A stretch of 64,000 bases of DNA, from contig CP136068.1 of assembly GCA_032622095.1 (NCBI GenBank), positions 50,958,443-51,022,442 of the forward strand, given 5' to 3'. The position numbers and the translations under genes were made by a program. Positions 48,350 through 60,771 of this stretch are shown here, piece after piece (position 1 is the stretch's first letter; every line of letters starts with the position of its first letter). Below the pieces are notes generated by a model. It was given only the letters and a program-made list of their open reading frames with translations, did not search any database and was not told the origin of the DNA. The stretch comes from Siphonodentalium dalli (lineage: Eukaryota > Mollusca > Scaphopoda > Gadilida > Siphonodentaliidae).

Positions 48350-49944
48350 TGTCAGTTCTTCTCAAATGTTGGTGGTATAAACCATGCTGTCACATCGTGA
48401 CATGTTTCACTCCGACGCAATACATATGATTTACAGTTTTGGATGCGTTGTGATCCATTATTGTAATAGTGTGTGTTTATGCTGTATATAAAATATCTAA
48501 AACCCAACGTGTAGTGTCGTAAATATCACAGTGGATGTTTTTCCAACAATACAACTTACAGCGATGTGATCTGGCGATGTTGTCTAGCGACGTAAACCAT
48601 ACTATAAAATTAATTTGACTTATATATGACATTTATTAGGGCCTACACAAAGAGATGTTTAGAACAAACCGTGGGATTTCTAACAGAAGATAAAGAAATA
48701 TATTCCAGTTTTATCGCTTGGTTGGGCTGTTCATCACGTGGGGCGATAATTCACTTATTTTATGAGCCGACGTCTTTTGACATGAATATGTAGAATATAG
48801 AAATATTTACACAGTCCGTGTGCGCTACACTGAATTAAATCATCTTCGGTGGTTGGTCAACTCCCAAATAGGTCATGTGTTCTGTATTCCAATAAAACAC
48901 ATAATAACACGAACCGAAGTCTCCTATTGTTGACCTAGATGACTATAACCGGTAGATAGAATAGCTGGGCGTGTTATCAAATGTGCACGGCCATAGACTA
49001 ACCAATCGATAAGTCATAGGTAGAATATTGGGCTAACTTACAGTGAATCACTGTTTAATATCCAAAATACAAATTCAGCTGAGTTTATAGAAAGTACTAA
49101 AAAAACTGTCTAATAATAAGAAATGAATGCAGTTTGAGTATTTATGTATTGAGTGGTCTGTCGCTGTGGTCGTTAGATGACAGTTAGAGTGAACAGCTTC
49201 GCGGTTCACACAGTGTCTCCAGCAGGCAGCAGCCACAGCGCTATACAGTGGTATATATACCCTTCAATAAAACAGACTCAAACTACATACATTTCTTAAT
49301 TCGTCCCCGCGAACAGTATCGTTGTTTGATAGCCATGATTCGTATATCGTCCTGCTGTTTTTCTGTATCACAATTTCGCGAAAAAACACGAGATGTTTAC
49401 GATCAAAGCTATGTGTGGTAAGTTATCAAAAACTCATATAATTTTCAGACACGCACACAGTACCGTCAGAGGTTTACTACCCAGCTCAGATCAGGGGTAA
49501 TAATGTTGATAGAGAGCGCCGAATACACCTTACCTATAAACACAAAGTCGTTAGTTGTTTGTTTGGAATGCACTAGATTTATTCATGTATTGTGCTGCGT
49601 CTTACGTCTATAAACTTTGAGATGTTATCCATTGAAATATTAATTAAAGCATACACTTTACCGGGTATATTTTATATGCGTGCTTACTATAGAGAGTGTG
49701 TGTGTGTGTGCAACTATATTGAGTTCAGGCCTTAGCTACCCATTAATGTTATATAGATGGACAGACAATATACGACTTTTAACAGTTAAGTGTTGAGTTT
49801 TGATGTCGGTACTTACACTTTTTTCACAAAGCTAAGTCATAAAAGCTATTCTTATCTCCAGTAGTCCATAACATTATTGCCGCAACGGGATGCTTGAGAG
49901 GGCTTCTGAACGTAGAAAACGCATCTCCACAATATGTGATGTTA
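48350..49944. other. No recognisable feature
   Basis: A (GT)n run of 7-8 units lies at 49697-49712. Otherwise no gene, array or mobile element boundary was seen. Confidence 0.45.
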
Positions 49945-49948
49945 TTCA

Positions 49949-50072
49949 CCCTCTCTATACAGAAGGGATTCCCCCACTCAGTTATAAAAGTGTACATTTG
50001 AATGACCTATATATTCATCTGGTGGTCAGTAAAAATAAGTAGACGACATATAATACAAGTACAAACATATTC
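49949..50072 (+). mobile_element. MITE M1, left half
   Basis: CCCTCTCTATAC after TTCA, then CCCCACTCAGTTATAAAAGT, TATATTCATCTGG and AATAAGTAGACGACATATAA match the first half of M1 in order. The second half is missing. Confidence 0.65.
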
Positions 50073-50150
50073 AAAACAAGGGTCGCTCTTTACTGTTGTA
50101 TGCTGAAAAAGTCCCGGTATTTTCTAAATGAAATGACTTGATTAATTAAA

Positions 50151-50293
50151 AAATCACTTGCAGATGAATCGGGGTCATCTGAATTTGACCGGCAGAGTAA
50201 TTAAACAAAGTTAATTAACACAAGCTTTGTTATTGAGTTTAATTACTCAGCCGGTCAAAACCAATGACCCCAATCGATCTGCAAGTCATTTCT
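50151..50293. mobile_element. Foldback element with 56-bp imperfect arms
   Basis: The left arm (50151-50206) contains CACTTGCAGATGAATCGGGG, TTTGACCGGC and GAGTAATTAAAC. The right arm (50237-50293) is its imperfect complement, with GTTTAATTACTC, GCCGGTCAAA and GATCTGCAAGTCATTT. The loop of about 30 bases includes TTAATTAA. This is the structure of a foldback MITE or a palindromic SINE-like sequence. No second copy was found in the window. Confidence 0.75.
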
Positions 50294-50945
50294 TTCAATC
50301 ATATAACAGTGCATTTTAATAGAACATTAATTACAATTAATTAATTTGAACAACTTGTAAAAACTACCACAACAATTTTAAGTAACATATATTGTTCAAA
50401 TTCCAACACAGTTTCCCAGTAACAACACACAGCAGGCGCGTGGACACGGTTGACTTGAAATGGCGTTTGCTGTTCGTCGTTTTTGTGAAGTGGACACCAC
50501 GCAGCGAGCACGTGCACAAGGTCGGCTTGAAATGACGTACATGTAGGTGTCCATCGCTTTTTATGATGATGGCCACTTCAGTTAATATCTGATGAACGTT
50601 CGTGTAAGCGATTTGTACTGATTCTTTCGGAAGCTAATTATGTGAATGCAGAGGGTGTGTGATTATGTATGTATGTCCATGACGTATCAAATATAACATC
50701 CGCATCAACGTATTTGGACGCGTTTGTCGATATATTTTAATAACCCAGAGACGTTATTTCGTGGACAATATCAGATTAAACCAGATTACAATCATGATAA
50801 GTGGGCGGGTGATACTATATGTCCTATAAATAACACATACGCGTGTTTTACAGAAAGCTATTCGTGGTCTCCAAGTGTCAAACTTCGTTCATGAATTTGT
50901 CACAAGCATTCACTTGTATCTTATTTTTCTATAATATATTCTGGA
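50294..50945. other. No recognisable feature
   Basis: A loosely repeated GACTTGAAATGGCGT / GGCTTGAAATGACGT pair occurs at 50450 and 50524. No gene is supported. Confidence 0.4.
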
Positions 50946-50948
50946 ACT

Positions 50949-50995
<47 letters not shown>

Positions 50996-51290
50996 GTCTG
51001 TCTGTCTGTATGTGTTATAGACTCGAAAACAGCTGGACCAATCCGACTCAAATTTGGTATGTAGGCCTATTTTCATCCCAGGAACAATATGTGTGGGTCA
51101 AATTTCACGTGCGACCGTGTCCTTGACCTTGACCTCGCTCATATACGCTCATACAGGCATGTTTCTGGACCGATCGAACAATAGTTTCTTTCAAGTCCAG
51201 ACGCTGTATATTCTGCCCAGACGGAGGCGATCACAAAGAAATCCCTAAATAGACCGGACGAAGTCGGTATTAGTATGCGATTCTTATATA
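50949..51290 (-). mobile_element. Modular repeat (family MF), type B core, single unit
   Basis: On the plus strand it opens with a 60-base GTCT run (50949-51010), then ATAGACTCGAAAACAGCTGG, one 139-bp type B unit (GTGTCCTTGACCTTGACCTC at 51118) and CGATCGAACAATAGTTT, ending near GACCGGACGAAGTCGG. It is the reverse-complement, one-unit version of the five-unit copy at 13035-13860. Confidence 0.75.
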
Positions 51291-51632
51291 TATACATAAT
51301 TGCACCTAATTAGCTGTCAACTCAATCGCGTGTTTTCTTCACGTTATGGTATGTTTATTGATGAGGGAAAGAATTGCCAACAGCTCTCTTGAATCAGAAG
51401 ACCCTCTCTTTCGGATGCGAGGCGTTTTGGGGAACACTCGAAACTTGTCAGGTGTACTTATGGGTATTTAAATTAAAATTAATTTCACTGACAGTTCTAC
51501 TATATAGTCCTGCAATACCAGAATAAGATTTACATTTAGTTTTGTGCGAGTGGGAGATGCAGATCACACCCACAACATTAGATGCATGTACATCAAAGCT
51601 TTTTGTCCAACTAATTATACAAAACTTGTCCA
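51291..51632. other. No recognisable feature
   Basis: Overlapping short frames on both strands near 51448-51772 extend into the duplication that follows; none has a recognised domain. Confidence 0.4.
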
Positions 51633-51927
51633 TTTTATCAGTACTACACAGACTATACTTTGAGAAAAGACTGCATATAAAGGAAATACAACATTTTAAA
51701 TATGGAATTGTTATAATACTAGATAGTACATTCATGTACATTTATTTCATGATCCTACCATTATTCCATTAAATAAACATTTTTATCGGTAATACACAGA
51801 CTACTTTGAGAAACGACTGCATATAAAGGAAATTCAACATTTTAAATATGGAATTGTTATAATACTAGATAGTACATTCATGTACATTTATTACATCATC
51901 CTACCCTTATTCCATTTAATAAACCTA
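51633..51927 (+). repeat. 148-bp tandem duplication, two units
   Basis: GACTGCATATAAAGGAAAT and AACATTTTAAATATGGAATT recur at a 148-bp offset, with only a few differences across the units. A recent duplication. Confidence 0.9.
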
Positions 51928-52301
51928 TTCTATAAATTGTCATATCAAACTTGCGTTTACTAACAGGTGACATTTGACCTTTGACTTCCGGTTTGTCGTC
52001 TTTCTACAATCCGTTCGCTACGTCTCAAAACACTATATATGGCTTCCAATATTTTTCTAACAAACTATAATGTATGAAGAGTTTGAACAGTTACGTCATT
52101 ATATATACGTCATTAAATACACCAAAGAGTCTTTATTTATATGGGACTATTTCTTTACGCGGACAAACAACGCATAGTTACGTGAAACGTCATCGCATGC
52201 ATTATAGAAGCCGGTGTTAGTTTCGCGTCCCATTTGTTGATTTTAAGTATGTTTTTGTTAAGGTTTTGGATAATGTAATAAATAGAATCTACAACACGTC
52301 C

Positions 52302-52380
52302 CCAGTTTATAGTGGAATTTACAAAACTCGTCCAGACCTAACTTACTGAACTCGTTTTGTAAATTCCGCTGTAAACTAGG
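52302..52380. repeat. Long hairpin, about 28-bp stem
   Basis: AGTTTATAGTGGAATTTACA (left, from 52304) pairs with TGTAAATTCCGCTGTAAACT (right) across a loop of about 20-24 bases, with two or three mismatches. Isolated in otherwise featureless sequence. Confidence 0.75.
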
Positions 52381-52772
52381 TACTCGTTGCAGATCATCTA
52401 TGTATCTGTTAATCCATATATATATATAATACTGTATAATCATACTATTTCGCGAATCGAAAAGGAACATATAATTATGAACAAAGCAGAATATACATTC
52501 AGGTCCACGTGATTTCGGTCAATGGCGAAAGCTACATGATGACGTTACTCGCCGAGTTTCGCTGAAATCGACATGCGTGGGTCATATTTTATGGAAATAA
52601 ACAGATACAATGGACATGCAAGATTCTCCATCTGGTGTCTCAAGCGAAGTGCTCCCCCATGCAGCGTCACGAACTGTAATGGATACGTTCAGTATAATAC
52701 TCCTCGCTCCCAATCGATAGCTCAAACCCGTCTTTGTCTTTTATATACTTTGACGTGGGTCGTTTATATTAT

Positions 52773-53509
52773 ACTAGCAGGTTAGCCCGCCACTGACGGC
52801 AATCGTCAGAAACATGACAATTGTTAATTTTTTTAATGAATTTTTTTTAGTTAATGTTTTAATTAATTTTTTTGTTTTTCAATGAGTTAATTGAGCCTTT
52901 TTAATTTACTGGGGTTTTTTTATTTTTTAATTTAATATTTTGTTTTTCAATTTGACCAGATTTGACCTTGAATTGATCATTTTCAAGGTCAAGGTCAGGT
53001 CGGGGTCACAATTTAACCCGTCCATGACACTTCCGGTAGGTAACAAGTTTGAGCTCAATCAGTTCGAGTCTATAAAGGACACACACATATATATCATTTG
53101 TGGGTACCCGTTTCAAGGTGAAGATCACCTCGGGCGGAATAACTGACCCGATGAAAATCTCCCCCGTTCTAATGAAACCCTAAGTACGTAAAAATCACAG
53201 AACACGCTCATGTCTGAATACAGTCACGCTCACGTGTGGACCCAGACGTAAGAATAACATTACACGCATACGCTCTTTATCAACGACACTGCGGATACGA
53301 ACGCTCTTTAACTATCAACGCGATTAACACCACAGTGCCGTTTTTGTGACTGGGGGTGGAGAATGGGTGCTGGGAGCTTCTCCAAAATGCCGCGACGACC
53401 ATTCCCGTGGTTTTTTACCCTTAGATAGGAAGTTTGGTCTCAATGGGTCCAGCCGTTTTCGATTCTATAAAGTATATACACACATAAGAAGTCTCAAAAT
53501 ATATAGTAG
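52773..53509 (+). mobile_element. Modular repeat (MF), chain element 1
   Basis: The head is ACTAGCAGGTTAGCCCGCC. It is followed by a T-rich tract, TTTCAAGGTCAAGGTCAGG at 52981, a GAGCTCAATCAGTTCGAGTC segment and the 3' module with GCCGTTTTCGATTCTATAAA and GAAGTCTCAAAATATATAG. The next element's head follows within two bases. Confidence 0.7.
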
Positions 53510-54652
53510 ACTAGCAGGGTAGCCCGCCACCGGCGGCTTGTCCGAAACATTGTTTATATATTTTTTTTATTTTTAGCTCCACGCGTTTCAATAAGAAAAA
53601 ATTGTACCCGGTAGCTCCACCCGTTTCCGAGATCTGGTCTGCGCATGCGCGAAGCTGGCTTCGCACGGGCTCGGCGACCCGATCAAATTTGTACCCGGCC
53701 CAAGATACATTCACATAGCAAATTTCAAGTCGATAGCTCCACCCGTTTCCGATATCTCGTCTGCGCATGCGCTGCACGGGCGTCGCATGGGCTCGCCGAC
53801 CCGATAAAATTTGTACCCGGCGCAAGATACATTCACATTGCAATTTTCAAGTCGATAGCTCCACCCGTTTCCGAGATCTGCCTTTTTAATCGAGATAAAT
53901 GCATTTCGTACCCGTCCTAATGTACTATTTCGAGCGATAACAATTGTCAGACTCCCATCGTGAACCTCAACACGAAGTAAACACGTGTTTCGAGCGATAA
54001 CATTGCATTGAAGTCAGACTCCCATCGTGGACCCCCAAGACGACGTAAACACGTGTTTGTTCCCGTATAACTCTGGAGACTCTGACTTCATATATATATA
54101 TAATGACGTTATTAACCCCGGCCGTGCCGTTTGAGCTGATTTTAATGACTGGGAGTGGAGTACGGGTGCTCGGAGCTTCTGGAAAACGCGTGGACGACAT
54201 CGTACGTATATTTTACCTCTAGATGGGAAGTTTGAGCTCAATCTGTCCAGCCGTTGTACTATTTCGAGCGATAACAATTGTCAGACTCCCATCGTGAACC
54301 TCAACACGAAGTAAACACGTGTTTCGAGCGATAACATTGCATTGAAGTCAGACTCCCATCGTGGACCCCCAAGACGACGTAAACACGTGTTTGTTCCGGT
54401 ATAACTCTGGAGACTCTGACTTCATATATATATATAATGACGTTATTAACCCCGGCCGTGCCGTTTGAGCTGATTTTGATGAATGGGAGTGGAGAACGGG
54501 TGCTCTGAGCTTTTCTAAACTGCGACTACGGCGGTGTCGGTGGGATTTTACACTTACATACGAAATTTGAGCTCGATCGGATCAGTCGTTTTGGATTCTA
54601 TGAAGTACACACATATATATATACGAAGTCTCAAAATATATAGTATAGATAG
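53510..54652 (+). mobile_element. Modular repeat (MF), chain element 2, type A core
   Basis: The head is ACTAGCAGGGTAGCCCGCC, then about two 122-bp type A units (CCCGTTTCCGAGATCT at 53618 and 53859) and a 334-bp segment present twice (53922-54255 and 54256-54590). It ends in a 3' module with GATTCTATGAAGTACACAC and GAAGTCTCAAAATATATAG. Confidence 0.75.
53922..54590 (+). repeat. 334-bp tandem duplication inside element 2
   Basis: GTACTATTTCGAGCGATAAC begins at 53922 and 54256. About 250 bp of the two units are almost identical, including the internal GTAAACACGTGTTT repeats. This is one of the most recent duplications in the window. Confidence 0.9.
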
Positions 54653-55325
54653 ACTAGCAGGTTAGCCCGCCACCGGCGGCTTGTCCGAAACATGACATTT
54701 TTATATATATTTTTTTTATTTTTAGCTCCACGCGTTTCAATAAGAAAAATTTGTACCCGGTAGCTCCACCAGTTTCCGAGATCTGGTCTGCGCATGAAAA
54801 TTTGTACCCGGCGCAAGATACATTCACATGCCAAATTTCAAGTCGATAGCTCCACCCGTTTCCGAGATCTCGTCTACGCATGCGCTGCACGGGCGTCGCA
54901 CGGGCTCGGCGATCCGATAAAATTTGTACCCGGCGCAAGATACATTCACATAGCAAATTTCAAGTCGATAGCTCTACCCGTTTCCGAGATCTCGTCTGCG
55001 CATGCGTTGCACGGGCGTCGCACGGGCTCGGCGACCCGATAAAATTTGTACCCGGCGCAAGATACATTCACATAGCAAATTTCAAGTCGATAGCTCCACC
55101 CGTTTCCGAGATCTCGTCTGCGCATGTGCTGCACGGGCGTCGCACGGGCTCGCCAATACGACAACGACCACCGCCTGGTCAAACTACACACACGTACCAA
55201 GTTTCGTCCCGATCGGTCGAGAATCGTAGATTTGTATGAAGTACAACACACACACAAACATAAATATATAAGAGAGATATGTAAATTAGATAGATTGTAT
55301 CAAAATATATAGGAGAGATATGTAA
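54653..55325 (+). mobile_element. Modular repeat (MF), chain element 3, type A core, three to four units
   Basis: The head is ACTAGCAGGTTAGCCCGCC. TTTGTACCCGGCGCAAGATA recurs at 54801, 54923 and 55045, an exact 122-bp period. The 3' part has CCCGATCGGTCGAGAATCGT and a CACACACACAAACA tract, and ends near ATCAAAATATATAGG (55300-55316). Confidence 0.8.
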
Positions 55326-55481
55326 ATGATCTACACACCATTACTGGTGTTTGTCAAAGTTTAGTGGGGTATATCAATACTCATTCACGATCATATCATT
55401 GAGGTCCGGAGGGTGTGGGATATCTCTCGAATACAAGGAGTTCTCAAAATATATAGAAGAGAAGATATAGAAGAGAAGAAG

Positions 55482-55610
55482 ACTAGCAGGTTAGCCCGCC
55501 ACTGGCGGCATTCGTCCCATGGCTTTGTTTCAGAAACATGACATTTTTGAATATGAATTTAATGTTTTTTAAATTTAATATATTTTGTTTCTGAATTGTT
55601 TTTTTATTGT
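55482..55610 (+). mobile_element. Modular repeat (MF), chain element 4, head only
   Basis: The head ACTAGCAGGTTAGCCCGCC follows a TCTCAAAATATATAG tail (55442-55456) after about 25 bases. A T-rich tract follows as in the other copies, but no unit or tail could be attached. Confidence 0.55.
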
Positions 55611-55611
55611 T

Positions 55612-55862
55612 AATTTTTTTAAATTTTAAATTGTTTTAATTAAAGTGTAGGTCGCGACTATTTCGGTTATATGCGTGCATTTATGTAATTCAACTCCAAA
55701 TATTGACCTACTGCAGAGTAAAAGTCGCTTCTGCAAAACGCCGGCTTTGTTTTGATACAGCGCGTCATCAAAGACGACGTCACGGAAAAATATTTTTGAA
55801 TCGGCGAAATCATGAAAAGCTACGTTCCGTTCTTGTGACGTCACAAGTTGAAGACTGTAAAT
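55612..55862 (+). repeat. Repeat R4, copy 1 (inverted relative to copy 2)
   Basis: TTTAAATTGTTTTAATTAAA with GTGTAGGTCG near 55622, and TTGTGACGTCACAAGTTGAA at 55832, match the reverse complement of 59840 and 59610. GTGACGTCAC is itself palindromic. Confidence 0.4.
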
Positions 55863-58455
55863 TGTTTGTGTAACGTTGATTAAAATTGGCGGACGGAGCA
55901 TGCATTTCGGTGTTAAGCTGTTCTATTTTGTTGTTGTCTGCGACATTGTGATTTCGGATTTGCGATATACTTTCTACCGTATACATAGCCATCGGAGTTT
56001 GAACTGTCATAATTGTTGATCAAATGTCACAGAACCACCAAATGCCGGCAACAATGTAACATTCTAGAAATAATTTGGATGGTGCAGAGAGATTGTATAG
56101 CACTACTCTCGATCGGGATCCAAATAATAGCCGGGGTGGACAAAAGTAAAGGGGGTCCATATAAATAAGAGTGCGGGGCGCAATATTAATAGTACAGGGG
56201 AATTGTGTGTGTTTCTGATAGACTGATACCCAGTTGCCCACATAATTCAGAGAAATAAATTGATACCATAACTAATTGATACCTTAACCACTGTAGAATA
56301 TTGGGTACGGTACTTTTTCGTGATTTAGTCCACATTTGTTGTTGGCCATTATAAACAATAGCCCTATATAGTATAAGTATTCAATTTCTGAACATTATTT
56401 TTACTGTTTGTAGGGCTTTCTGAACAATCACCCTCCCTCTGTTGTTGAACTAATTTCTCATAGGACCGCCTGCCTACTCGAACATCAAGTTGGCGTCACT
56501 AGATTTGGCGTTTTTCAGTGATTTTAGCGATATATCCCTCTGAGGTTGGGGGCTTCACAATTATTTTTTCATTCCGTATAATTTTCGCTTCAGACCTGTT
56601 CAGACAATTCATTTTCACATTTTATTTTTTTCATATCTGCTAATTTTTTAAATTTTTTTCAATGATTATTTTTGTATTCCATTTTTATTTTGAGCCATGT
56701 GATTTTAAAAGCACCAGCTACCGATCGAAATACCTATATTTGAAAAGTCCGCGCATGGACTTTATAAGGTCGGCTGGCGAGGATCAAGAAGCAATCAATA
56801 TTATTTCCACCCAGCATTGCCGCAGCATTATTGATGCATATTCGGCCAACCAAAAGCGATTCATTTTTATTTAAATATGTATAAAGAACAAATACGCTTC
56901 ATACTAGTTAACACCCCTATGTGGCCCCAATGTATGGAACATGTGTATTTGTTAGACCTGTTCGAGTTCGCAACGATAACCATGCTATATCATATGAATA
57001 TAGGCCTATAGGCCTACCCCTCGTTGGTTAAAAAATGGAATCGACCGCTCAAGTAAATAGCCAACCATTCGCCCAAAAGTTCGGACGCGTCCATGTATGT
57101 TTACCAGTCCAGATGGCAGCGGGGTAATATAATGTAGGTACATTGCATGCACTCTGGTGGCTGATTGTACTTTCATTTTCGATTTCTCAATATAAGTATA
57201 TTTAATCATTGTTAGATGTGGGAAGCCCGGCGCTATTAATTCGTCGGCGACTTTTGTTTAAAATGTACACATTTTGCTTCGGTTTTTGCCAGTGACTTAC
57301 GATTTTTTAGCCGGGAAATAAACGGACATGGCTCATTCGAACCTCCAAATTTCTGTCTACGTAATTTGGAGCGACTGATACAATAGGTGGACAAATAAAC
57401 GAACTTTTGATATACCGGTTTCATATGGTCTGAAAAACACTTGCTAAAGTCCCAGCCATTTTCAACTTTTCGCCAGAAGTCAGATAAACGCTCTTTATTG
57501 TTGCCATATCTGGAATGGATTGGTTATTTTTGCCAAAAATCTCAAATTATTCCGGATAGTAGCATTCTACTTTCCATTTTGTTGCTTCTGCATTTTAGTG
57601 TGATCGCGATTGGTCGTGAATTTTCCGTTTCCTGGTTAGTAAATTTGACCGAGTCATTTGCTAACTTCTGATTGGCTAAGACGAGTGCATCTATGAATAT
57701 TAGCCAATCCGGTGTTATCGTGTTATTTTTGTAACGCGGGAAACCGATTTCATTCATAAGTTCGAAAACATTGCGTAGATACGCACAGAAATTTAATTAT
57801 TCCCTCCCTCCCGCCCTAAAACTAAATTTATCCCGTTATATAGATAATTATAATTACACACATGTTTTTCATATCTATCTTGAATTTGGGGAATTTGACA
57901 AATTTGTTCTGGCGTGTCCTGGCGTGTCACAGTGAAATGGAAAAAATGTATATGAATACGGTACTTGTATGTTACTGAAAATTGTGTCCGTCCATATATG
58001 TTTTGTAATTGTGTAATGGTCTTTGTATTTGTTTGCATGACCTGTTATGTATTGTGAATATGTGTGTTTGAGAGCGAATGTGAGTATATGCTAGCAGGGT
58101 GAATGGGGTGGGTGGGTTTAGGATCAATACGTCTTTTTGGGTTACAGAATGATATTTATCGACCTATTTCGTTCCATGCCGGGAAAATTTCAAAAGCGTA
58201 TAATATTATTTGCATTTTGGAGCACAAACCGCCATGTGGCTTTAACTTAATTATTGACCCCAGAATTTGATATACATGTAAATTAAGTGCTGTCCCTTTT
58301 GATTTGAAATATTTATTTACCTGAGGACATTATAAACATTTCAGAAAAATGAATTCAAAAACTGAGAATACCATCATTTTAACATATACCCACCACTACT
58401 GCCCCATCAACCCCGAATCCCAAACACCAGTTACTACATGTAGTAACTTGATTTT
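55863..58455. other. No recognisable gene
   Basis: AT-rich sequence. Short frames (55626-55901, 56020-56241, 56662-56874, 57441-57671) overlap one another on both strands and have no recognised domain. No array or transposon boundary was found. Confidence 0.45.
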
Positions 58456-58457
58456 AA

Positions 58458-58505
58458 GAGAGAGAGAGAGAGATAGAGAGGGGGGAGAGAGAGAGAGGGA
58501 GGGTG
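58458..58505 (+). repeat. (GA)n microsatellite
   Basis: AGAGAGAGAGAGA runs interrupted by GATAGAG and a GGGGGG stretch. Confidence 0.9.
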
Positions 58506-58813
58506 AAATCATGCATACCAGTTAAGAAAATATTGACTACATGGCATGGCAATTGATATAGTTGACAAAGATATATACCTAACTTCAATAACCATGCAAG
58601 AGCAATAAGGGTAAATTACATCGACAACATTATATTTGTAATTTGAGCCAAACACAATCTAAAGTTTGGAGAATTTTGTGGTATAAAGCTGCTTACAATT
58701 AATGCAGGCTATTTGCAGAATCCTGGATATCAGTTTAATAAATGGAGCGGGTATAGTGCGATAATTAGTCCGAGGCAACCTTGGCGCAATCCTTGGATCC
58801 TCTTCAGAGACGA

Positions 58814-58837
58814 CCCCCCCCCCCCCCCCCCCCCCCC
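58814..58837 (+). repeat. Poly-C run of 24
   Basis: Twenty-four consecutive C. The proline-rich and glycine-rich short frames over it (58659-58904) are by-products. Confidence 0.9.
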
Positions 58838-59605
58838 ACAACCTGTCGAATCTTCGGCCCATTCTATGATATACCGGTACCCCCCTTCACCCACACCCTG
58901 CTAAGAAGATGCATAGTGTATGATATTAGAGGGTGTGGTCAGAAATAGGGGTATGGCCGGGTCACTGTTGAAGATCCAACTCATGCATGCAGTCATGTGC
59001 TTGAAGTTGTACAATTGGGTGGTTTAAGAACACTATATATTGTATTTCATTTCATTTTTAATATAAATTTGTGGCATCACCTGGATTTAAATTCAAATAG
59101 CCATCAAGTGAAAACTCACTCCCGATGCTTTTGGCAGCAACTGAACACACCAAAAGCAAACTTCCTGTACTGTGAATAGGCCTGTACAGTCGTTCGAAGT
59201 TTATTTTTTTTATTTCGGAAGAAACAACAGGCCTTCCAAACAGTGACTGAGATCTTAATAAATACAAATTTGAATACATCTATTCTCTATATTACGGTAA
59301 GTGGGCTAATTAATTCAAAAATATATAATATCACTCCCTCAATTATCACCGTTTAGAATGCCTGCATTGTAGTCAGTGTGAAAGAAACTAACACGTTTTA
59401 CCCACATTGATGTCAGTATTTCGTCATTTGGTTGCGATCTGACGAATGCAATAGCTGCGACTCACAAGAAATGCACTGCGTATATAAAACTTTAATCATA
59501 GTCTGGCCCCAAATTACATGCAAAGTACTCGAAAACGTGAGTGTTTCATCGAAACATATCTTTAAAACTTGCGTTGTTTACACTCGCGAACTGGGGGAAA
59601 TACGT
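58838..59605. other. No recognisable feature
   Basis: AT-rich; overlapping short frames on both strands at 58997-59279 without domains. Confidence 0.45.
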
Positions 59606-59606
59606 C

Positions 59607-59850
59607 TTCAACTTGTGACGTCATTTCCGAAGTTTTCCGAAAGAGGCCGACTATTCTAAGCAAAGAGGAGGGCTTACGTTCTGATTGACATCGAGAGCAA
59701 AATTAGCTACCGTTTCGTCTGCGGTGTTATTTCTTCGAACACTCTAGACCACATTGACCAAATTAGCGTGGTTAATTAACAGATATCGGGTGTTATTAAT
59801 TATTACTACCTGCACTTTAAATTGTAAATTGTTTTAATTATTTTTTTTTT
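59607..59850 (-). repeat. Repeat R4, copy 2
   Basis: CTTCAACTTGTGACGTCA at 59608 and CCTGCACTTTAAATTGTAAA near 59811 are the inverted matches to 55612-55862. The middle is diverged, so assignment rests on the two ends. Confidence 0.4.
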
Positions 59851-59894
59851 TTTTCTGGCGGAAAAATTTACCCCTTCCTAGGAACGACAGACAA

Positions 59895-60370
59895 CGCATT
59901 CTTTGTTTCGTGAAATCTCTCTACGATAACATTGCATTGAATTTAAAACAAACGCTTCCCGTCGGGAAATCTGTCTGCATAATATTTTGAGTCTGCCGTA
60001 CCCGTCGTAATGTCGTGAAATCTCTCTGCATAATAGATAACATTGCATTGAATCTGTTGTTGGCATTCAGGGCTTCGGTCGTTGTTGTTGGCATCACGGC
60101 TCCCCGAAAACTCTCACATTGCCGAAAACGTGTATTTAGTAATATCGTTGTTGTTGATATTTACGGCTTGGGGGCTATTTTCTTATTTAGCAAGTTAGAG
60201 CTCAATCGGTTCGAGTCTATAAAGGACACACTCATATATATGACACTTCCCGTGGGTAGCAAGTTTGAGCTCAATCGGCATTCCCTGGAATTTCCCGTAG
60301 ATTGGCAGATTCAGTAGCTTTATAACGGTATATCTGGGGAGAAATCTGATGCTATATTCGTGATTATCTG
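59895..60370 (+). repeat. MF-related fragments
   Basis: GTGAAATCTCTCT and ATAACATTGCATTGAAT recur at 59908-59942 and 60015-60052, similar to the ATAACATTGCATTGAA of chain element 2. GAGCTCAATCGGTTCGAGTC and GACACTTCCCGTGGGTAGCA at 60199-60260 match chain element 1. The last part (60298-60370) is duplicated at 61741-61810. Confidence 0.55.
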
Positions 60371-60539
60371 GGATGATTTCGGTATATAAACATATACTGT
60401 AAAAACAAAGCGCGCCATCCGTGCTCGCAGGGTTGGTCAGAAACAAATGTTTTTTAAATTTAATGTATGTTCCGTATATCTCTCTGCAGATGCAAATAAC
60501 GTTGAATTGCAAACAGACGCTCTTTATAGAGATGCGTCA

Positions 60540-60771
60540 AAAACAAACGCTCATTAAATAATCACTTGATTAACCCACGCCGTGCCTTTGTGGTGATTTG
60601 AGATTGGAGAACGGGTGCTCTGAGCTTCTCTAATCCGCGACCACGGTCGTGTCGGTGGGATTTTACATTTAGATGGGAAGTTTGAACTCAATCGAGCGAA
60701 CCGTTTTCGATTCTATGAAGTACATACATACACACATATATATATACGAAGTCTCAAAATATATAGTATAG
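60540..60771 (+). mobile_element. Modular repeat (MF) 3' module
   Basis: GAGAACGGGTGCTCTGAGCT, GTGTCGGTGGGATTTTACA and GAAGTCTCAAAATATATAG match the 3' modules at 53.3-53.5 and 54.5-54.65 kb. The next MF head begins at 60772. Confidence 0.7.

Noticed and set aside
53511..55257. Arginine-rich frames on both strands
   Set aside because: They read through the 122-bp modules, are open in several frames at once, and recur in every copy of the repeat.
60190..60230. Possible tRNA B box (GGTTCGAGTC)
   Set aside because: The motif is part of a repeat present in chain element 1. No A box or cloverleaf arms could be placed.
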